A DNA stretch of 64,000 bases from NCBI GenBank assembly GCA_051294375.1, contig CM119264.1:8005051-8069050 (forward strand), read 5' to 3'. This DNA is from Paraspadella gotoi. Lineage: Eukaryota > Chaetognatha. The notes under the pieces were generated by a model, which saw nothing but the letters and a program-made list of their open reading frames with translations, was not told the DNA's origin and did not search any database. Both the position numbers and the translations under genes were made by a program. Each line of letters starts with the position of its first letter. Position 1 is the stretch's first letter. Of the stretch, positions 1 to 13,032 are shown piece by piece.

Positions 1-512
1 TGGGCAAATAAACGAATTCAATGACGCTTTAAATATTCAACCTAATCTTTGATTCTGAAAATGAAAAAGACATTAAAATTGAAAAACGAGAAAAATTAGA
101 AGAAAAGGAATAAAACAAATTTTAAAAGCAGCTCTGTCTTTTCTTTATTGCAATGACGCTTGTGACGCAAACCAGGCCTCTTTGAGGCGACCGAAAAGTG
201 ATTTGCGTTCCCGCCAGATTTTATTTCTTTAAAACGTATATAAAGTTTTAAGTTCAATTATGACGTCATCTTAACAACAAGGCGAGAAAGAAAGTATTCG
301 ACGACGACGACGACGACGACCAAGACGTCGAACGAGAAATTCGGCTTAAAATCTGAAGTCATTCGAATTCGAGACGCGACTCGGTTCTTTGCTTCGCTCC
401 CATTTTCTTCCTCAACCCTTTCCTTCTCTTTCTCCTCTCGCTAGTTCTGATCAAACTTCTTTCCCAGGCCAATGGACCTCTCAACCACAGCCACCCTCCT
501 TTAATCTTTCTC

Positions 513-517
<5 letters not shown>

Positions 518-581
<64 letters not shown>

Positions 582-600
582 CTCTCTCTCCAGTTTCTCC
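518..600. repeat. (CT)n microsatellite
   Basis: Near-pure CT dinucleotide tract with a few interruptions (CCTC). Overlapping long frames encoding Ser-Leu or Arg-Glu runs are repeat artefacts. Confidence 0.95.
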
Positions 601-1139
601 TTTCTTTCCTCAGCCGCTGTCCCCACCCCATCATTTCACTTCACCATCAATTCCCACTTTCTCCCCATCTACCAAAACCCCCCCCCCGGGCGATGCGCTG
701 GCGCCGATCTGTAAATCAGAATTAACCGATTGACCTCGCCGCGTCACAACAACAAAACATTAGTAAGACGACGACGACGACGACGACGATGGACAAGAAG
801 TCGAAGAGGAAGAAGCGGCGAAGGAAGAAGAAGAAAGTTTATGCGACAGAAACGTGACGGGATTCGCTGTTTTGGCGAAAGAGGCTCGTCACTGCGGAGA
901 GATAAGATTTTAGGGAGGGGAGAAGGAGGTGGAGGTGGAGGAGGAGGAGGAGGAGGTGGAGGAGGTGGAGGAGGAAGAAGAAAAGAAAGGAAGAAAAAAA
1001 AAATAAACAGAGTTGCGAACTCTGACGGTCGCTTCTCTCGATTGTTATTGTCTCAAAAAAACAAATGAACATCGATATTCGTTTTCGATGAATACAAATG
1101 TTGGCGAAATGGGAGGAAAAGTCCGTCGATCTGAGTTTT

Positions 1140-1172
<33 letters not shown>

Positions 1173-2192
1173 TCCTCTTTTCGTCGTCTTCTTCGTCGTC
1201 TCTGGAATCGTCAGGCAGTCGACAAACATTCCCTCACTCAAAAAAAACCCGGGATAAGTTCTTCGGCGCCGCCGCGCCGTCGGCTTAAAAACGAACCTCG
1301 TTAGCAACGACCAAAATTTTGCCGGCGCCTCTTGACTTTCCTCTGCGTTTGACTTCCGGTCTCAGCGTCTCGACGGCGCGGAAGGACGAGGGAAGCGGCT
1401 CTCGTTGACACGTCCACTCGCCGTGACACGAACGAAAAAAGATGGCGTTGAAAACGAGGCCGACGCTAATCCCGAAAATATCGATAAGAGAAAAAGAATC
1501 CGTCAGAGTCTCAGCGCCTCTCATCAGCTTAGCAGTTCGGAAGTAAAGGACAGCACATCGCTGACTGACTGACCGAAAGCTCACCGATCGACTGGCCAAA
1601 CTGGCCGACTGACCGACCAACTGATAGCCCGGCTGACCGACACAATGTTGATTATGTATTTATAGTAAATTTGCATTAATTATTTATTAATGTTTAATGC
1701 AGTTTAATTTCCATTCGTATTAATCGCGAATTCGTCATGAAGAAAGATTTACGAAGAGGTTTATATAAAATTATGATAAAACATGACAAAAAATATTGAT
1801 CTCACTGTTTGCGCGATTTTCAACTTGTACGGTTTCACCACATTAAATGTGATTCTCGATGTGAAGGCGAGCAAATTCGCGAGGTTATGGTGGTTCATGC
1901 AACGGGGAGCAAGAGGGCGCGATGGCGAAGGGTTGCGAGATGAAGTCTTTCGAATAGATTTCGGTCGTTGGGCTTCTTCTTTCGTTGAACTGCCATCCAC
2001 CAAGTGAATGAGTATTTGATATGGCAGGTTCGATCAAAGCTAAACTAATTTAACAATAAAAAAAAAATACAAAGAAAAAAAGTAGCAACAAAATTATAAG
2101 ACAAAAAAAGTAGCCTAAGTAGAAAAATCGAGACTCAAAAGGCGCAAAACTCATGGGGCTTTCGACCGACTGATGAGGATTAAGACGAGTGG

Positions 2193-2194
<2 letters not shown>

Positions 2195-2262
<68 letters not shown>
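2195..2262. repeat. (CT)n microsatellite
   Basis: Uninterrupted CT dinucleotide tract of roughly 68 bp. Confidence 0.95.
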
Positions 2263-2265
<3 letters not shown>

Positions 2266-2544
2266 AATCTCTCCCTCCAACGAGACTCCAGATAAAGTGA
2301 CAAATGAACAACTCGGCTTAACGACCCAGAGTTCTAAGACCCTCGAACGAGCCGAGGGAAAAAAGTTCCGAGCGCGCTTCCTCGTATCGCGTTGAGAGAA
2401 CAAAAAATTTTGCTGGAATATACATATATATATATATATATATATCAGGCCGGAACAGGTTGAAAACTAGAAGTTCTCTGAAATAAATAAAGGTTAAGTG
2501 ACTGTGAAAGAATATGAAAATAAAAATATTTTTAAAAATTGATC

Positions 2545-2790
2545 TTATTACCACGATGGAAAAAAAAATTGTCGCGGTTTGGAAAAGTCGTTTAATTTCA
2601 TTGTCAAATATATTTTTTGGCCGTTAAATAGGTTTTAATATGTAATATGACCTCCCTAGAACTGAATAAAAATATTATTTCTTAACAGTATAAAATTATT
2701 TATTGCATACAATTACAATTACATTAACATTAAAATGCCGAAAATAGCGGGAAAGTAACCGCGACAATTTTTTTTTCATCATGGTAATAA
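2545..2790. mobile_element. MITE-like inverted-repeat element
   Basis: A 35-bp arm at 2545-2579, starting TTATTACCACGATGG and ending TTGTCGCGGTT, is matched by the inverted complement at 2757-2790, with two substitutions and one length difference in the A run. The arms enclose about 177 bp of AT-rich noncoding DNA. Short size, long near-perfect terminal inverted repeats and no coding capacity fit a nonautonomous DNA transposon. I cannot assign a superfamily and did not find a convincing target-site duplication. Confidence 0.65.
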
Positions 2791-3599
2791 GCGCACGGAA
2801 GCATTTAAAGATTATTTTATTACTATATAAAATTTAAAATTTTTTTTACATTTTTTTTAATAGATTCTAGTAGAGATTTAAAAGTTAGATAAAGGTTATT
2901 AATAAAACTTTAAAATTTTTGTTGTTTTATTGATAAAAATTTAAAAAATATATAAAATTCAGCCAATGATGATAATGATGATGATATTTTATGGTTTTTT
3001 CTATTTTTAACCAATTTATTGTAAAAATTTAAAAAAATTGTAGTACTAACTTTCATTTAACTTTTCAAGTTCTATAGGAATCCGTTCTTAAAAAATAAAA
3101 TTTAAAAAAAAAATATTTTGTCATTTGTTATATATTAATAAATATTTAAAAGCTTCAGTGCGACAACCGAATGAACTAATTCAAAAAGTTGCATTGAAAA
3201 TCGATTTAAAGGAGAAGGAAAAAAAAAATTTTTTTGAGAGAACTAGAAGTTATAAAAAGTGTTCAATTTTGGTCCGCCATAATATATATATATCGTTAGT
3301 TTCATTTTTGTTAATGTACAATGTTGCAAAATAAAGATTTCAAAAGTTTTATCTCTTCCTCATATCTCGACTTATTAATATAAAAAACTTCTTTTGTTCT
3401 AGACGTTTCTTTTTGTTTCCACTTTGACGCTTACGATCGTGATCCGAGAGAAAAAAAAAGTTTGTATCAGCTGTGAAAATATTTTTTCATAAACAAGGAT
3501 GTTTTTGTTTTTTAGAGGCGACGAAAAAGTATAAAATCTGCGTTTGATTTTAATTTTGTTCGATTTTCTGACAAAAAGAATAATCGAAGGTTTAAAAAA

Positions 3600-5248
3600 A
3601 TGGCTTTTTGGGTTTTGCTTATGGTTTTGGCCGCTCCGGCTTTGGCCTGGCCTGGTAGGTCGAATACTAAGTTCGCTAAAAAAATAGAGATTCGATAAAA
3701 TAAGGAATAATTAGTTGAAAACAAATTCATGTAGAATTATAAAAAGGTAGCTGCTCTAGAGTCTAGACTCTAGTGTTTAAAAGATTATGAATATATATAA
3801 GTATGTATTATTAATTAAATACAAATATTATGGAAAAAAACAGTGAAATTAGGCTCATTGAATTTAAAGATGAAATTTCTGAACATAAGACGATATTTCA
3901 GAATGCGGGAAACGCGGACCTACGAGTCGGATCGTTGGCGGACACGAGGCCGGCAGAGGAGAGTGGCCTTGGCAAGTCTATCTCAAGATACAAGCACCAG
4001 GTCGATTGATTGATTGATTGATTATTTGATTGATATTAACAGTTATTGGCTATAAGTGATTGAAAAAAAAATTCAAACTTTATTATTTATTCCGTGAGAA
4101 AGTGAAGAATAGATTCAAGTCATGTGATTTCTTGATACGTCTCAACACATTTTAAGGTTCCAACCGGTTCAGCACGTGCGGAGGCTCCATCCTCAACAAG
4201 TACTGGGTGTTGACGGCTGGCCACTGCATCGCTAAGACCCCCAACCCTGCTTACCTCACCGTCACCGTTGGTGAACATAACGTCAACAAGCGCGATCAGT
4301 ACGAGGTCAAGCACGCCGTCGCCCAGGTCGTCAAGCATCCGCTTTACAACGGTAAGTTAATAAAACAGAGCAATTACCAATTGTCGTCTTTTATTTTACT
4401 AACTTTTCCCTCAACCACCCAATCTCCCTCTCCCCGTCAGGCGGATCAGGCAATCTCAACGACATCGCTTTGCTGAAGATGAAGGAACCCATCGACTTCA
4501 ACAACCCCGCCGTGGGCCCCGCCTGTCTGCCCGAGTCCACCGACGATCACGAGGGACAATTCTGCCACATCTCCGGTTGGGGCTTCACTATGGCCTCCGA
4601 GGAGAAGCCTTGGGACGAGAAGTTGCAGACGGTTGGAGCTAAGATTTGGAGGTGAGATCAATGTGCTCGTCCGGTTGCATTTTTTTTTCTCTTTTATTAT
4701 TTTTTTTTTATTCTTTATTTCCGTTCAACTTTTCTCCTTCCTTCCTTTATGCTATAAACATAACAAGATTACTTTTTTACTAGATGTAAATATGATATTT
4801 ATATGTAATGTACGTATACTGAATCGTATAAGATATATATTTTTAGTCTTACCAAAATTTTTTTCCTTTTAAGATATGAAAATACAGATGGAAGTTCTAA
4901 GATCTAAGATCTATCTAACTTCAGTTAAATTATTAAATTGTCTTTCCTTTACTCTCTTTATCCTTTTCCATTTTCCCCCTCACTTCCCCTCACTCCAGCT
5001 ACTCCGACTGCCGGAGGAAGTGGAGCAGCGTCCGGCAGCACTACCACTACTGTCTCGGCGACGGCAGCGTCGGCGGCTGCATGGGCGACTCAGGCGGCCC
5101 GATCTCCTGTCAGCGACCGGACGGTCAGTACGCCGTCGTCGGCGTCACGTCGTTCGGTGATGGGAGGTGTACCACGCCGGGAAATCCAGGTGCAAGCCAA
5201 GCGGGTTTTTTTGTTTTTGTTGATATTTTTTTCTTTCTTTTTTTTCCG

Positions 5249-5296
<48 letters not shown>

Positions 5297-5329
5297 TTTT
5301 TCTTTCTTTCTTTCTTTCTTTTTTTCCCG

Positions 5330-5376
<47 letters not shown>

Positions 5377-6657
5377 CTCTCATTCTCATCTCGTTTATTA
5401 AATGATTCTCAAATTAGTGTAATAGGCGCCGATTTCTCTCTTTTCTCCGATTTTTCCCCGTTTGTCGTCGCTGCCATCGATTCGTTTCCTCGCGCATTAA
5501 TTAGTCACTTTTGTTTTTGCGCTTTTGTTTGCTAATTGGTATTTAGTAATAATTTGTTTCTTTTCTTTCATTAAAATATTTAATTGTTTTTGATAATGAT
5601 ACGAAAGTCGAGCACCGAATCTCAGAACTATTGGAGACGCCATTCTGATGCGGATGTTGAAGTTGATGTTGGGCTGATGTTGTTGCAGATATTGAGCTAA
5701 AGTAGAATTCGGCCTCGAATTTTCGTCTCTTTCATAATTTAATAAACGGGGAAAAGGAAAACCTCGGCCGACTTTTTTAATTAATCAAAACTTGTAATTG
5801 AAAATTCTAATCTTGCAAGCATTTAATCAGGCAAATTGAAGCATTTCATTTTGAAAAACTCGTCTCTAAGTGAACTCATACTTAATTAAATTGCATCCGA
5901 ACCCGAAAAAAAAATGTTCGAACCGACCTTTCATTTTGTTTTTAAAAAAGTAAAAATATTTTTTTTAAATATTGGTTCAAAAAAAAAGTCAAAAAAGCTT
6001 TTATTTTTTACTTACGTCAAAAAGGGTTTCATTCGGGCAATCAATTTTTTTTTACCAATCCTAAAATGTCTTAAAAAGTCAATCATTCGTTGTCAAATGT
6101 TTATTTATTGTACAATATTCTATCTTCTAAACTTTTTTCTTCTGTCCTCAGCCATTTGGACGCGAGTCCCGAGTTACGTTGAATGGATAAAACAGACGAT
6201 GGAATCCGGAGATGGTGGTGGAGACGGAGGTGGAACCGTTATCGACCCAGGTAGTGGAATTAAGTTACATGAAAATAGCAAAATTACTTTGTATCTATAT
6301 TATTAGTTGTTATTAGTTTTATTTGTGGCAGGAAATAGCTTAATGTTTATATACAATCAATGGTAAATGAAGAAAGGTCAGAAAACAACTTCTTTTCAAC
6401 GACTCTTTTCCGTGAAAACCGAGGAAATAAAGCGGAACCGAAAACTGAATAGAATAAATTAAATTTATTTCCGATCAATGCAAAAAAAAAAAAACTCTTA
6501 ATTTTTAACTACCCGACGCCAGGAAGCACGAAGCGTTGCCGCAACCAATTTCCCGACTGTGAGATTTGGGCTGCCATCGGGAAATGCAGGTAATGGCAGA
6601 GAAGAGCGGCTGCTTTGTGGGAAAAGATGAACTATGCTGCGTCTCTCTCTCTCTCTC

Positions 6658-6708
<51 letters not shown>

Positions 6709-6982
6709 CTCTCATCTCTCTCGTCTCTCTCTCTCCTCCTCTCTCTCTCTCTCTCTCTCTCTCTCGCGTTCGTCTTAAAGGACTATTAGTCACAGGCGTA
6801 AATGAAAGAGATTCACTGGAGCTTAAAAACCTTCGTCGCATCGTGAGACTTTTCTTTGCTTGTACGTTGGTTGGTTGCTTGGTTGGTTGCTTGGTTGATA
6901 AGTCGGTTGTTTGGTTTATGTTCTTTCTCCTTTTTTAAAGTAAATTCTTCTTTTCTTATCATCTTTCTCATGATAAAGGTAA

Positions 6983-7022
<40 letters not shown>

Positions 7023-7460
7023 ACTTCGCGATTTCAATTTTCAAAGTTTTTCATGCAAAAAAATTAAATATTTCGCTCATCGGGTTTCGATTAATACTAA
7101 ATCGAGATTATTTCGCGCCTGAGAAGAAAGATTCAAATAACTTTTTTTCTTTTCCAATTATCTTACTTTCTTCTTTTCATCCAAAAGATTTTTCTTTAAA
7201 AAAAATTTTTCAGTTAACAAATACAAAACCTTCTCTCGACTTACCCTCACCTACCCCTTACTCCTTACCCCAATCCCAGATCCAACAGCTTGGTGGTCAT
7301 CAAAGCCTGCAGCAAAGCCTGCGGCTACTGCGAGAACTGCGTGGACAAACGCAGCGATTGTCACGATCTGGCCAACCCGAGGAGAGGGACGTCCAAGTGC
7401 GACCTCGATCCCGTCGACATGTACAACAACTGCAGCAAGTCTTGCGGACTCTGCGACTAA
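3600..7460 (+). CDS. Secreted chymotrypsin/elastase-like serine protease with two ShKT domains
   Basis: Eight exons give a 365-residue protein: 3600-3654, 3902-4000, 4157-4351, 4441-4651, 4999-5189, 6152-6250, 6523-6589, 7280-7460, all GT-AG with consistent phases. The ATG starts a hydrophobic signal peptide (MAFWVLLMVLAAPALA). Activation site SRIVGG cleaves after Arg28. The catalytic triad is His74 in LTAGHC (Gly replaces the usual second Ala), Asp124 in NDIALLK and Ser218 in CMGDSGGP. The residue six before Ser is Gly rather than Asp, which argues against trypsin specificity and for a chymotrypsin or elastase type. A Gly-rich linker leads to two six-Cys ShKT domains (first begins CRNQFPDCEIW, last ends CSKSCGLCD). 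ShKT tails are known on secreted proteases of nematodes and cnidarians; a role in substrate or matrix binding is inferred. Intron 5 contains a long (CTTT)n tract. Confidence 0.93.
5225..5385. repeat. (CTTT)n microsatellite in protease intron
   Basis: Tetranucleotide CTTT array with short T-rich interruptions, in the intron 5190-6151 of the ShKT protease gene. It begins about 35 bp after the splice donor. Confidence 0.95.
6640..6772. repeat. (CT)n microsatellite in protease intron
   Basis: Interrupted CT array in the last intron (6590-7279) of the ShKT protease gene. The same intron also carries a GGTTGCTT repeat near 6867-6897 and a (GAC)n run near 6985-7022. Confidence 0.95.
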
Positions 7461-8232
7461 AACAGCGGCGACGATGAAGACGAGGATCGAGTTGTTGAAA
7501 CGAAAGTCTTTACTAAAAAATAGAATTTAATATAAATACTATTAAATAGTTCAACTTGGGTTTCGTCGTAACTTGTGTAATTGTCCCTGCCATCTATCTT
7601 TTAACTTTTTCCCCAAAATCACTTCTGCCTTCCCTCATCCTTCCACTCCTCATTCATCTTTTCTAATAGAATTTATAGTTTCTCCCTCTCTCTCCTTCCT
7701 CCCTCTCTCTCTCCCTCCCTCTCTATCCTTTCCTCTCTCTCTCTCTCCTTCCCTCTCTCTCTCCCTCCCTCTCTCTCCTTCCTCCCTCTCTCCCTCCCTC
7801 CCTCTCTCCCTCCCTGTCTCTCCTTCCCTCCGTCACTCCCCCGGTGTCAAAAGGCCTCGCACGTGCACTCGCATTTTACGCGAATTCCGGTTGTTTTCTT
7901 CTCGTTGCGCGCGAAACGCACGCAACCCACGCAACGCACGCGACGAATCACCTTTTAACACGAGTAGGAGGAGCGCACGCGCGGGATTTCGCGTCGTCGA
8001 TCGCCCTACGTGCGCGAGCATGCGCCGGGGGTGATCTCAGAGTGACCCTGGGTGCGCGGGCTCATGGGTCAGGCTGCGGTTCGGATCTTGTATCTTCTTT
8101 CTTTCTTTTTTTTCTACGGCTTCTAGTCTTTTCTTAACCTGAGCTTCTTTAGTTTCCTTATTTCTAATTTTTTGTTTTGTTTTATTTGTTTATGTTTTCT
8201 TTTCTTTTCTTTTCTTTTCTTTTCTTTTCTTT

Positions 8233-8458
8233 NNNNNNNNNNNNNNNNNNNNNNNNNNNNNNNNNNNNNNNNNNNNNNNNNNNNNNNNNNNNNNNNNNNN
8301 NNNNNNNNNNNNNNNNNNNNNNNNNNNNNNNNNNNNNNNNNNNNNNNNNNNNNNNNNNNNNNNNNNNNNNNNNNNNNNNNNNNNNNNNNNNNNNNNNNNN
8401 NNNNNNNNNNNNNNNNNNNNNNNNNNNNNNNNNNNNNNNNNNNNNNNNNNNNNNNNNN
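8233..8458. other. Assembly gap (226 N)
   Basis: A run of N flanked on both sides by TTTTC pentanucleotide repeats, so the gap most likely covers a collapsed or unresolved simple-sequence array. Confidence 0.98.
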
Positions 8459-8923
8459 TTTCTTTTCCTTTTTTTTCTTTTCTTTTCTTTTCTTTTCTAT
8501 TATTTTTCTTTTCTTTTCATATCTTTTCTTTTAATTTCTATACTTTTCTTTTCTTCATTTTCTATCTAATTTTTTTTTTTCATTTCTGTCGCTTCTCCCG
8601 ATTCAATTCTCCATTCACTTCCATTCCTTCCATTTTTCACCCTTTTTGTCCCTCCTTTTTTTTCCCTCTCACTTTTGTCCCTCCTTTTTTTCCCTCTCCC
8701 TTTCCTCCTTTTTCCCTTCTCTTGTTTCTCCTTTTCAAGACGGCCTTATCGCTACCAAGGATGTCATGATCTATGGGCGTCAAGGGACGACGACCTTTTC
8801 ACTTCTCGCCCCAATAAAAGTCGTCTTTGCGTAACGAGAACGAAACTGGAAGATTCGTTACAATTTCGGGAGACGAGACGAAGAATGACGGCAGGGCGGG
8901 TCGCGACCTCTCTCTCTCTCTCT

Positions 8924-8948
8924 NNNNNNNNNNNNNNNNNNNNNNNNN
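8924..8948. other. Assembly gap (25 N)
   Basis: A short run of N inside a CT microsatellite. Confidence 0.98.
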
Positions 8949-9153
8949 CTCTACTCTCTCCTCTGCGTCCCTCTCTTCTCTCTTCTCTCTCTTCTCGTCT
9001 CTTCTCTCTCTCCTCTCTCTCTCTCTTCTCGCTTCTCGCTTCTCGCCTCGCTCTCCTTCTCTCTCTCTCTCTCCTCCTCTCTCTCTCTCTCTCTTCCTCT
9101 CTCTCTCTCTCTCTTCTCTCTCCTCTTCTTCTCCCTTTTTTTCGATTAAGCGC

Positions 9154-9856
9154 AAAAAAAACCGGTCATACTTCCTGGGCTGAAAATCGAAAGACAGTTT
9201 ATACTTATTCATCGAGACATTTTTAGTTGATTTTTTATTGATACACGGTATTTAGGGTTTACATAAGGGTAAAAAATGTTATGTAGGGTTCGGTCGGATT
9301 GTCTTCCACTCTCCTCTACTCCTTTTCATTTTTCCCCTATTACCATCCTAGGGCTTTGGGAGATTATCGGAACGACATCCTGGGGCAAAGGGAAGAATAA
9401 GGATTTTTTTCTCGCGCCTCGTCGGCCTGTTTTTCGAACTCGTCTTTTTCTGCGAAGAGAGAGAGAGAGACGAGAGGAGAGGAGAGATAGAGAAGGAGGA
9501 GAGATGAGAGAGAAGGAGAGAGAGAGAGAATGGAAGAGAAGAGAGACTGGGGCGGGAGAGAAGAGGCCACGAGAGAGAGATCGAGACGCAGAAAAGACGA
9601 GTCGAAACCCGACGAGGCGCGAAAATCCTTTTCCCTTCCCGGATGTCGTCCGATAATCCCCTAGCCCGGATGTAATAGGGGAAAAAATGAAAGGGAGTAG
9701 AGGAGAGTGAAGACAATCCGACCCGAACCCTACATACAATTTTTTACCTTATTTAACCCTAAATACGTGTATTCAATTAAAAATCAACTAAATGTCTCTA
9801 TGTAATGGATATCAACTTCTTCGGTTTCGCCAGGGAAGGTATGACCGGTTTTTTGC
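9154..9856. repeat. Long inverted (foldback) repeat, arms about 270-300 bp
   Basis: Left arm 9154-9454 and right arm 9587-9856 are imperfect reverse complements. Matching landmarks include AACCGGTCATAC / its complement near 9845, TATTTAGGGTT / its complement near 9757, GGATTGTCTTC / its complement near 9712, and CGCGCCTCGTCGG / its complement near 9615. The spacer is GA-rich low-complexity DNA. No coding region is conserved. It could be a foldback transposon, an inverted duplication or two oppositely oriented copies of one repeat. Confidence 0.8.
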
Positions 9857-9872
9857 CATTATCGGGAAAAAA

Positions 9873-9921
<49 letters not shown>

Positions 9922-10647
9922 ATATATGTGATGAATGGAATACCAATATTCGCCAGTTTATCTTTTCTGGCGGTTTTTTCGATGTGACAGGGCGTCGGTG
10001 CCCGCGTTATTTCGGAGGGCAGTCTAAATTTGGACGCCAGTGTCAATGCTCAGTGTCGAATTAAGCAAGGAGGATATGAAAATCTGACAAAGTTTGAAGT
10101 CGACTCTAGTCACTAACTTCAAATCCCCACACGTCTGACGATTACCAGATTTGGGTCCGTGGATACAGAGATATCTCGAAGTTCCCATGTGCGTTGTCAT
10201 TTCCTAGTTACCGTGATACTCACGCTTGAGTACGTGTCAAACCGTGTCAGTTTTCATGCGTTCTTGGCATTTTCTCATGGAGAACGGAAAAGTTTAAGAC
10301 ACTCGTCTTCCCTGTCGCATACGAAGACCGATTTCCGCCTTTCGACTTTTTCCAAACTCTCTCTCTCTCTCTTCGTTCTCTCGTCTCTCTCCGTCTCTCT
10401 CTCCTCTCTCTCTCTCTTCTCTCCTTTCTCTTCTCTTCTTCTCTTTCTCTAACTGTGCTTTCCCGCGCGCTAAAAATCCCAAGCGAGCATTTATTTCTTT
10501 TCAGCCAACGGTCATATTCGAATCTCGGAAATTCGACACCTTACCAAATTCAAACGAAGAAAAAAGCCCTTTAGGGCTCCTCTCCTCTCTCTCTAACATC
10601 CTCTTCTCTCTTTTCTCTCTCTCTCTCTCTCTCTCTCGTCTCTCTCT

Positions 10648-10680
<33 letters not shown>

Positions 10681-12191
10681 ATCCCTCTCCCTTCCTTTCC
10701 CCTCCCTCCTCCCTCCTCCCGCGTATCCGATATCGTAAGTTTTCTCAAAGAAACGTCAGCCCTCGTTATCTTCCCCATGTTTTCGTTGTAGTTCGGATAC
10801 AAATCTAGTTATTTTGTCGAAGCCGATTTGGACTGCGAGGCTTTTTTCTTCTCGAAGGCGTGAGGGAGGGAAAGGATGTTGGTTGCAGAGTTGGAGCTTA
10901 AAGGGTCGAAGAAGGAGGAAAGAAGAGGGACAGAATTTAGGGGCGACTTGAAAATTGAAAATATTTTGAGGTGAATGGCAACGGCGACGCCAGCGTGGAT
11001 CGCTGATCGTTCGTGGGAAGTTTGAAGGGTAAGTTTGGTGTGGAAAATTGTTGCCTTTCTCTCTACAATTGGATAAGTGGTAATCGAAGGTGAAAGCGAT
11101 AACGTGAAGTAGACGGCAATTAAAGTATTTCGGTTAACTAATTAGATGGCAGATAGAAAAGTTTACTACGTAGATGGAGACGGTAGGTTGCAGACAGTTA
11201 AGTTTCAGACAATTAAGGCGAGGCGAGGCGACGATGTTTTGGCTGAAAAAATTCTCTGGGCGACAACGAAACTTTAACCGACGAGAACTTTTTTGAGTGT
11301 TTTTCGTTGTTTTTTTTTTTTTTCTTCTTTTATTTTGTTTCATACTCATGTGTTTTTGCTTTTGTTTCTTGTTTCTTGTTTGATTTAACAACCGTTTAAA
11401 AATACCATCTTGGAAAATGAATAACTTTTGACCCCTTTAAATTTTAAGAACAAAAGCAGACGCAGAAAACGCTCATTTTTTTAAACATAAACATTATTAT
11501 TTTTTTATTTTTAAATGAAAAGCTGTATACGTTATTGAAACGAAAAAAAGGTTTCGGAAACTTATTCATTTTTCCAGATGGTATCTATTATTCGACAGAA
11601 AATCGTTTATTAGGTCGGAAAGTAAACAAGTAAAAAAAAATTTTAAAAACAGAAGCCTATTCAAATCGATCTTGACTCTCGGGAGGGAACCTCCGGAGAC
11701 ATCGCAAAGACTCACTGAAGCCACTTCCGGCCTGAATAACAATACAAAGCGAATCTCATTCGTTTCCTCGGCCACAAACATCCGAGTCTCCCCGCGCCTT
11801 TTATCCTTTTTTTCTCTGTCTCCATCGTTTGATGCTTCTTTTTACTCAAAACCCAAAAACTGTCCTTTTTTTCTTTCTTTTAGTTTATCACACACTCACA
11901 TTAACCACCTTTGTATTCTCCTTCTTTCACCACCCTTTTAAAACCCTCAACTCGCCCCACCAGCACCTACCTATTTAAATCCTCCCACCTCAAACTTCCA
12001 CCTTTATCCCCACCACCACGGCACCACCCCACTACCAACTTGTTTCCCCCTCACAGATTTCCATTTCGATTTACCTGCCACCAAAAGGACGAGAGTAGAA
12101 TCCAGTTGCCCTTTTGTCTCCTTTTGTCTCCGGCCGCCGAAGCCAATTGAAAAAAAGACGATGATGTTTGAATCCGTCGCCGACGCCGGCC

Positions 12192-12567
12192 NNNNNNNNN
12201 NNNNNNNNNNNNNNNNNNNNNNNNNNNNNNNNNNNNNNNNNNNNNNNNNNNNNNNNNNNNNNNNNNNNNNNNNNNNNNNNNNNNNNNNNNNNNNNNNNNN
12301 NNNNNNNNNNNNNNNNNNNNNNNNNNNNNNNNNNNNNNNNNNNNNNNNNNNNNNNNNNNNNNNNNNNNNNNNNNNNNNNNNNNNNNNNNNNNNNNNNNNN
12401 NNNNNNNNNNNNNNNNNNNNNNNNNNNNNNNNNNNNNNNNNNNNNNNNNNNNNNNNNNNNNNNNNNNNNNNNNNNNNNNNNNNNNNNNNNNNNNNNNNNN
12501 NNNNNNNNNNNNNNNNNNNNNNNNNNNNNNNNNNNNNNNNNNNNNNNNNNNNNNNNNNNNNNNNNNN
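12192..12567. other. Assembly gap (376 N)
   Basis: A run of N between GC-rich sequence and a C-rich stretch. Any long reading frame across it is meaningless. Confidence 0.98.
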
Positions 12568-12727
12568 TCGCGCCCATCCCCCAACCCCCCCGCCCCCTCG
12601 GAGCCGAGCGACGACGAGCGACGACGACACAACAGTTTGACTCTTCGATCTTCGTAGTTTCTTGCCCCAACTCCAACCTCTCTCTTTTTCCAATCTCTAA
12701 CCTCTCTCTTTTCTTACCTACCCTTCC

Positions 12728-12760
<33 letters not shown>

Positions 12761-12762
12761 CT

Positions 12763-12797
<35 letters not shown>

Positions 12798-12979
12798 TCT
12801 CTCTCTCTCTCTTTCTCTTCTCTCTCTTTTTCTTCTCCATTCTCCCTCCACAACATCCCATCCTTGTGTCTCTGTCTCCCAATTCGTTCGTTTTCTTCTT
12901 CCCACCGTCAGCGCGTTGGTGTCGGCGCGGGCAGAAAAAAACTTGGCCTCGCTTAATGGAAGTGTTCAGGTCTCTCTTT

Positions 12980-13032
<53 letters not shown>

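Larger units (their letters stand above)
1..3599. other. Intergenic region with microsatellites
   Basis: I see no supportable gene here. It holds (GAC)n at about 300-320 and 768-790, (CT)n at about 518-600 and 2195-2262, a purine-rich GGA tract at about 925-990, (GTC)n at 1138-1170, a short TA run near 2428-2445 and the inverted-repeat element at 2545-2790. Open frames here are short and mostly follow the repeats. The AT-rich stretch from 2800 to 3590 directly precedes the protease gene and presumably includes its promoter, but I recognise no motif. Confidence 0.6.
7461..12191. other. Gene-poor region rich in pyrimidine microsatellites
   Basis: No gene is supportable. The stretch holds CT/CCCT arrays at about 7680-7830, TTTTC repeats around the gap at 8233-8458, CT arrays at 8910-9125 (with a small gap), GA/CT arrays at 9460-9600, 9880-9918, 10361-10450 and 10578-10682, and the foldback repeat at 9154-9856. 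A GC-rich stretch at 7850-8060 with CGCACG-type motifs could be a promoter or CpG-rich element, but nothing downstream supports a transcript. Confidence 0.55.

Noticed and set aside
1285-1620. 111-codon minus-strand frame
   Set aside because: No recognisable motif, no supporting splice sites or neighbours; chance frame in moderately GC-rich DNA.
12004-12956. Several 150-260 codon frames on both strands
   Set aside because: They run across the 376-N gap and CT repeats.
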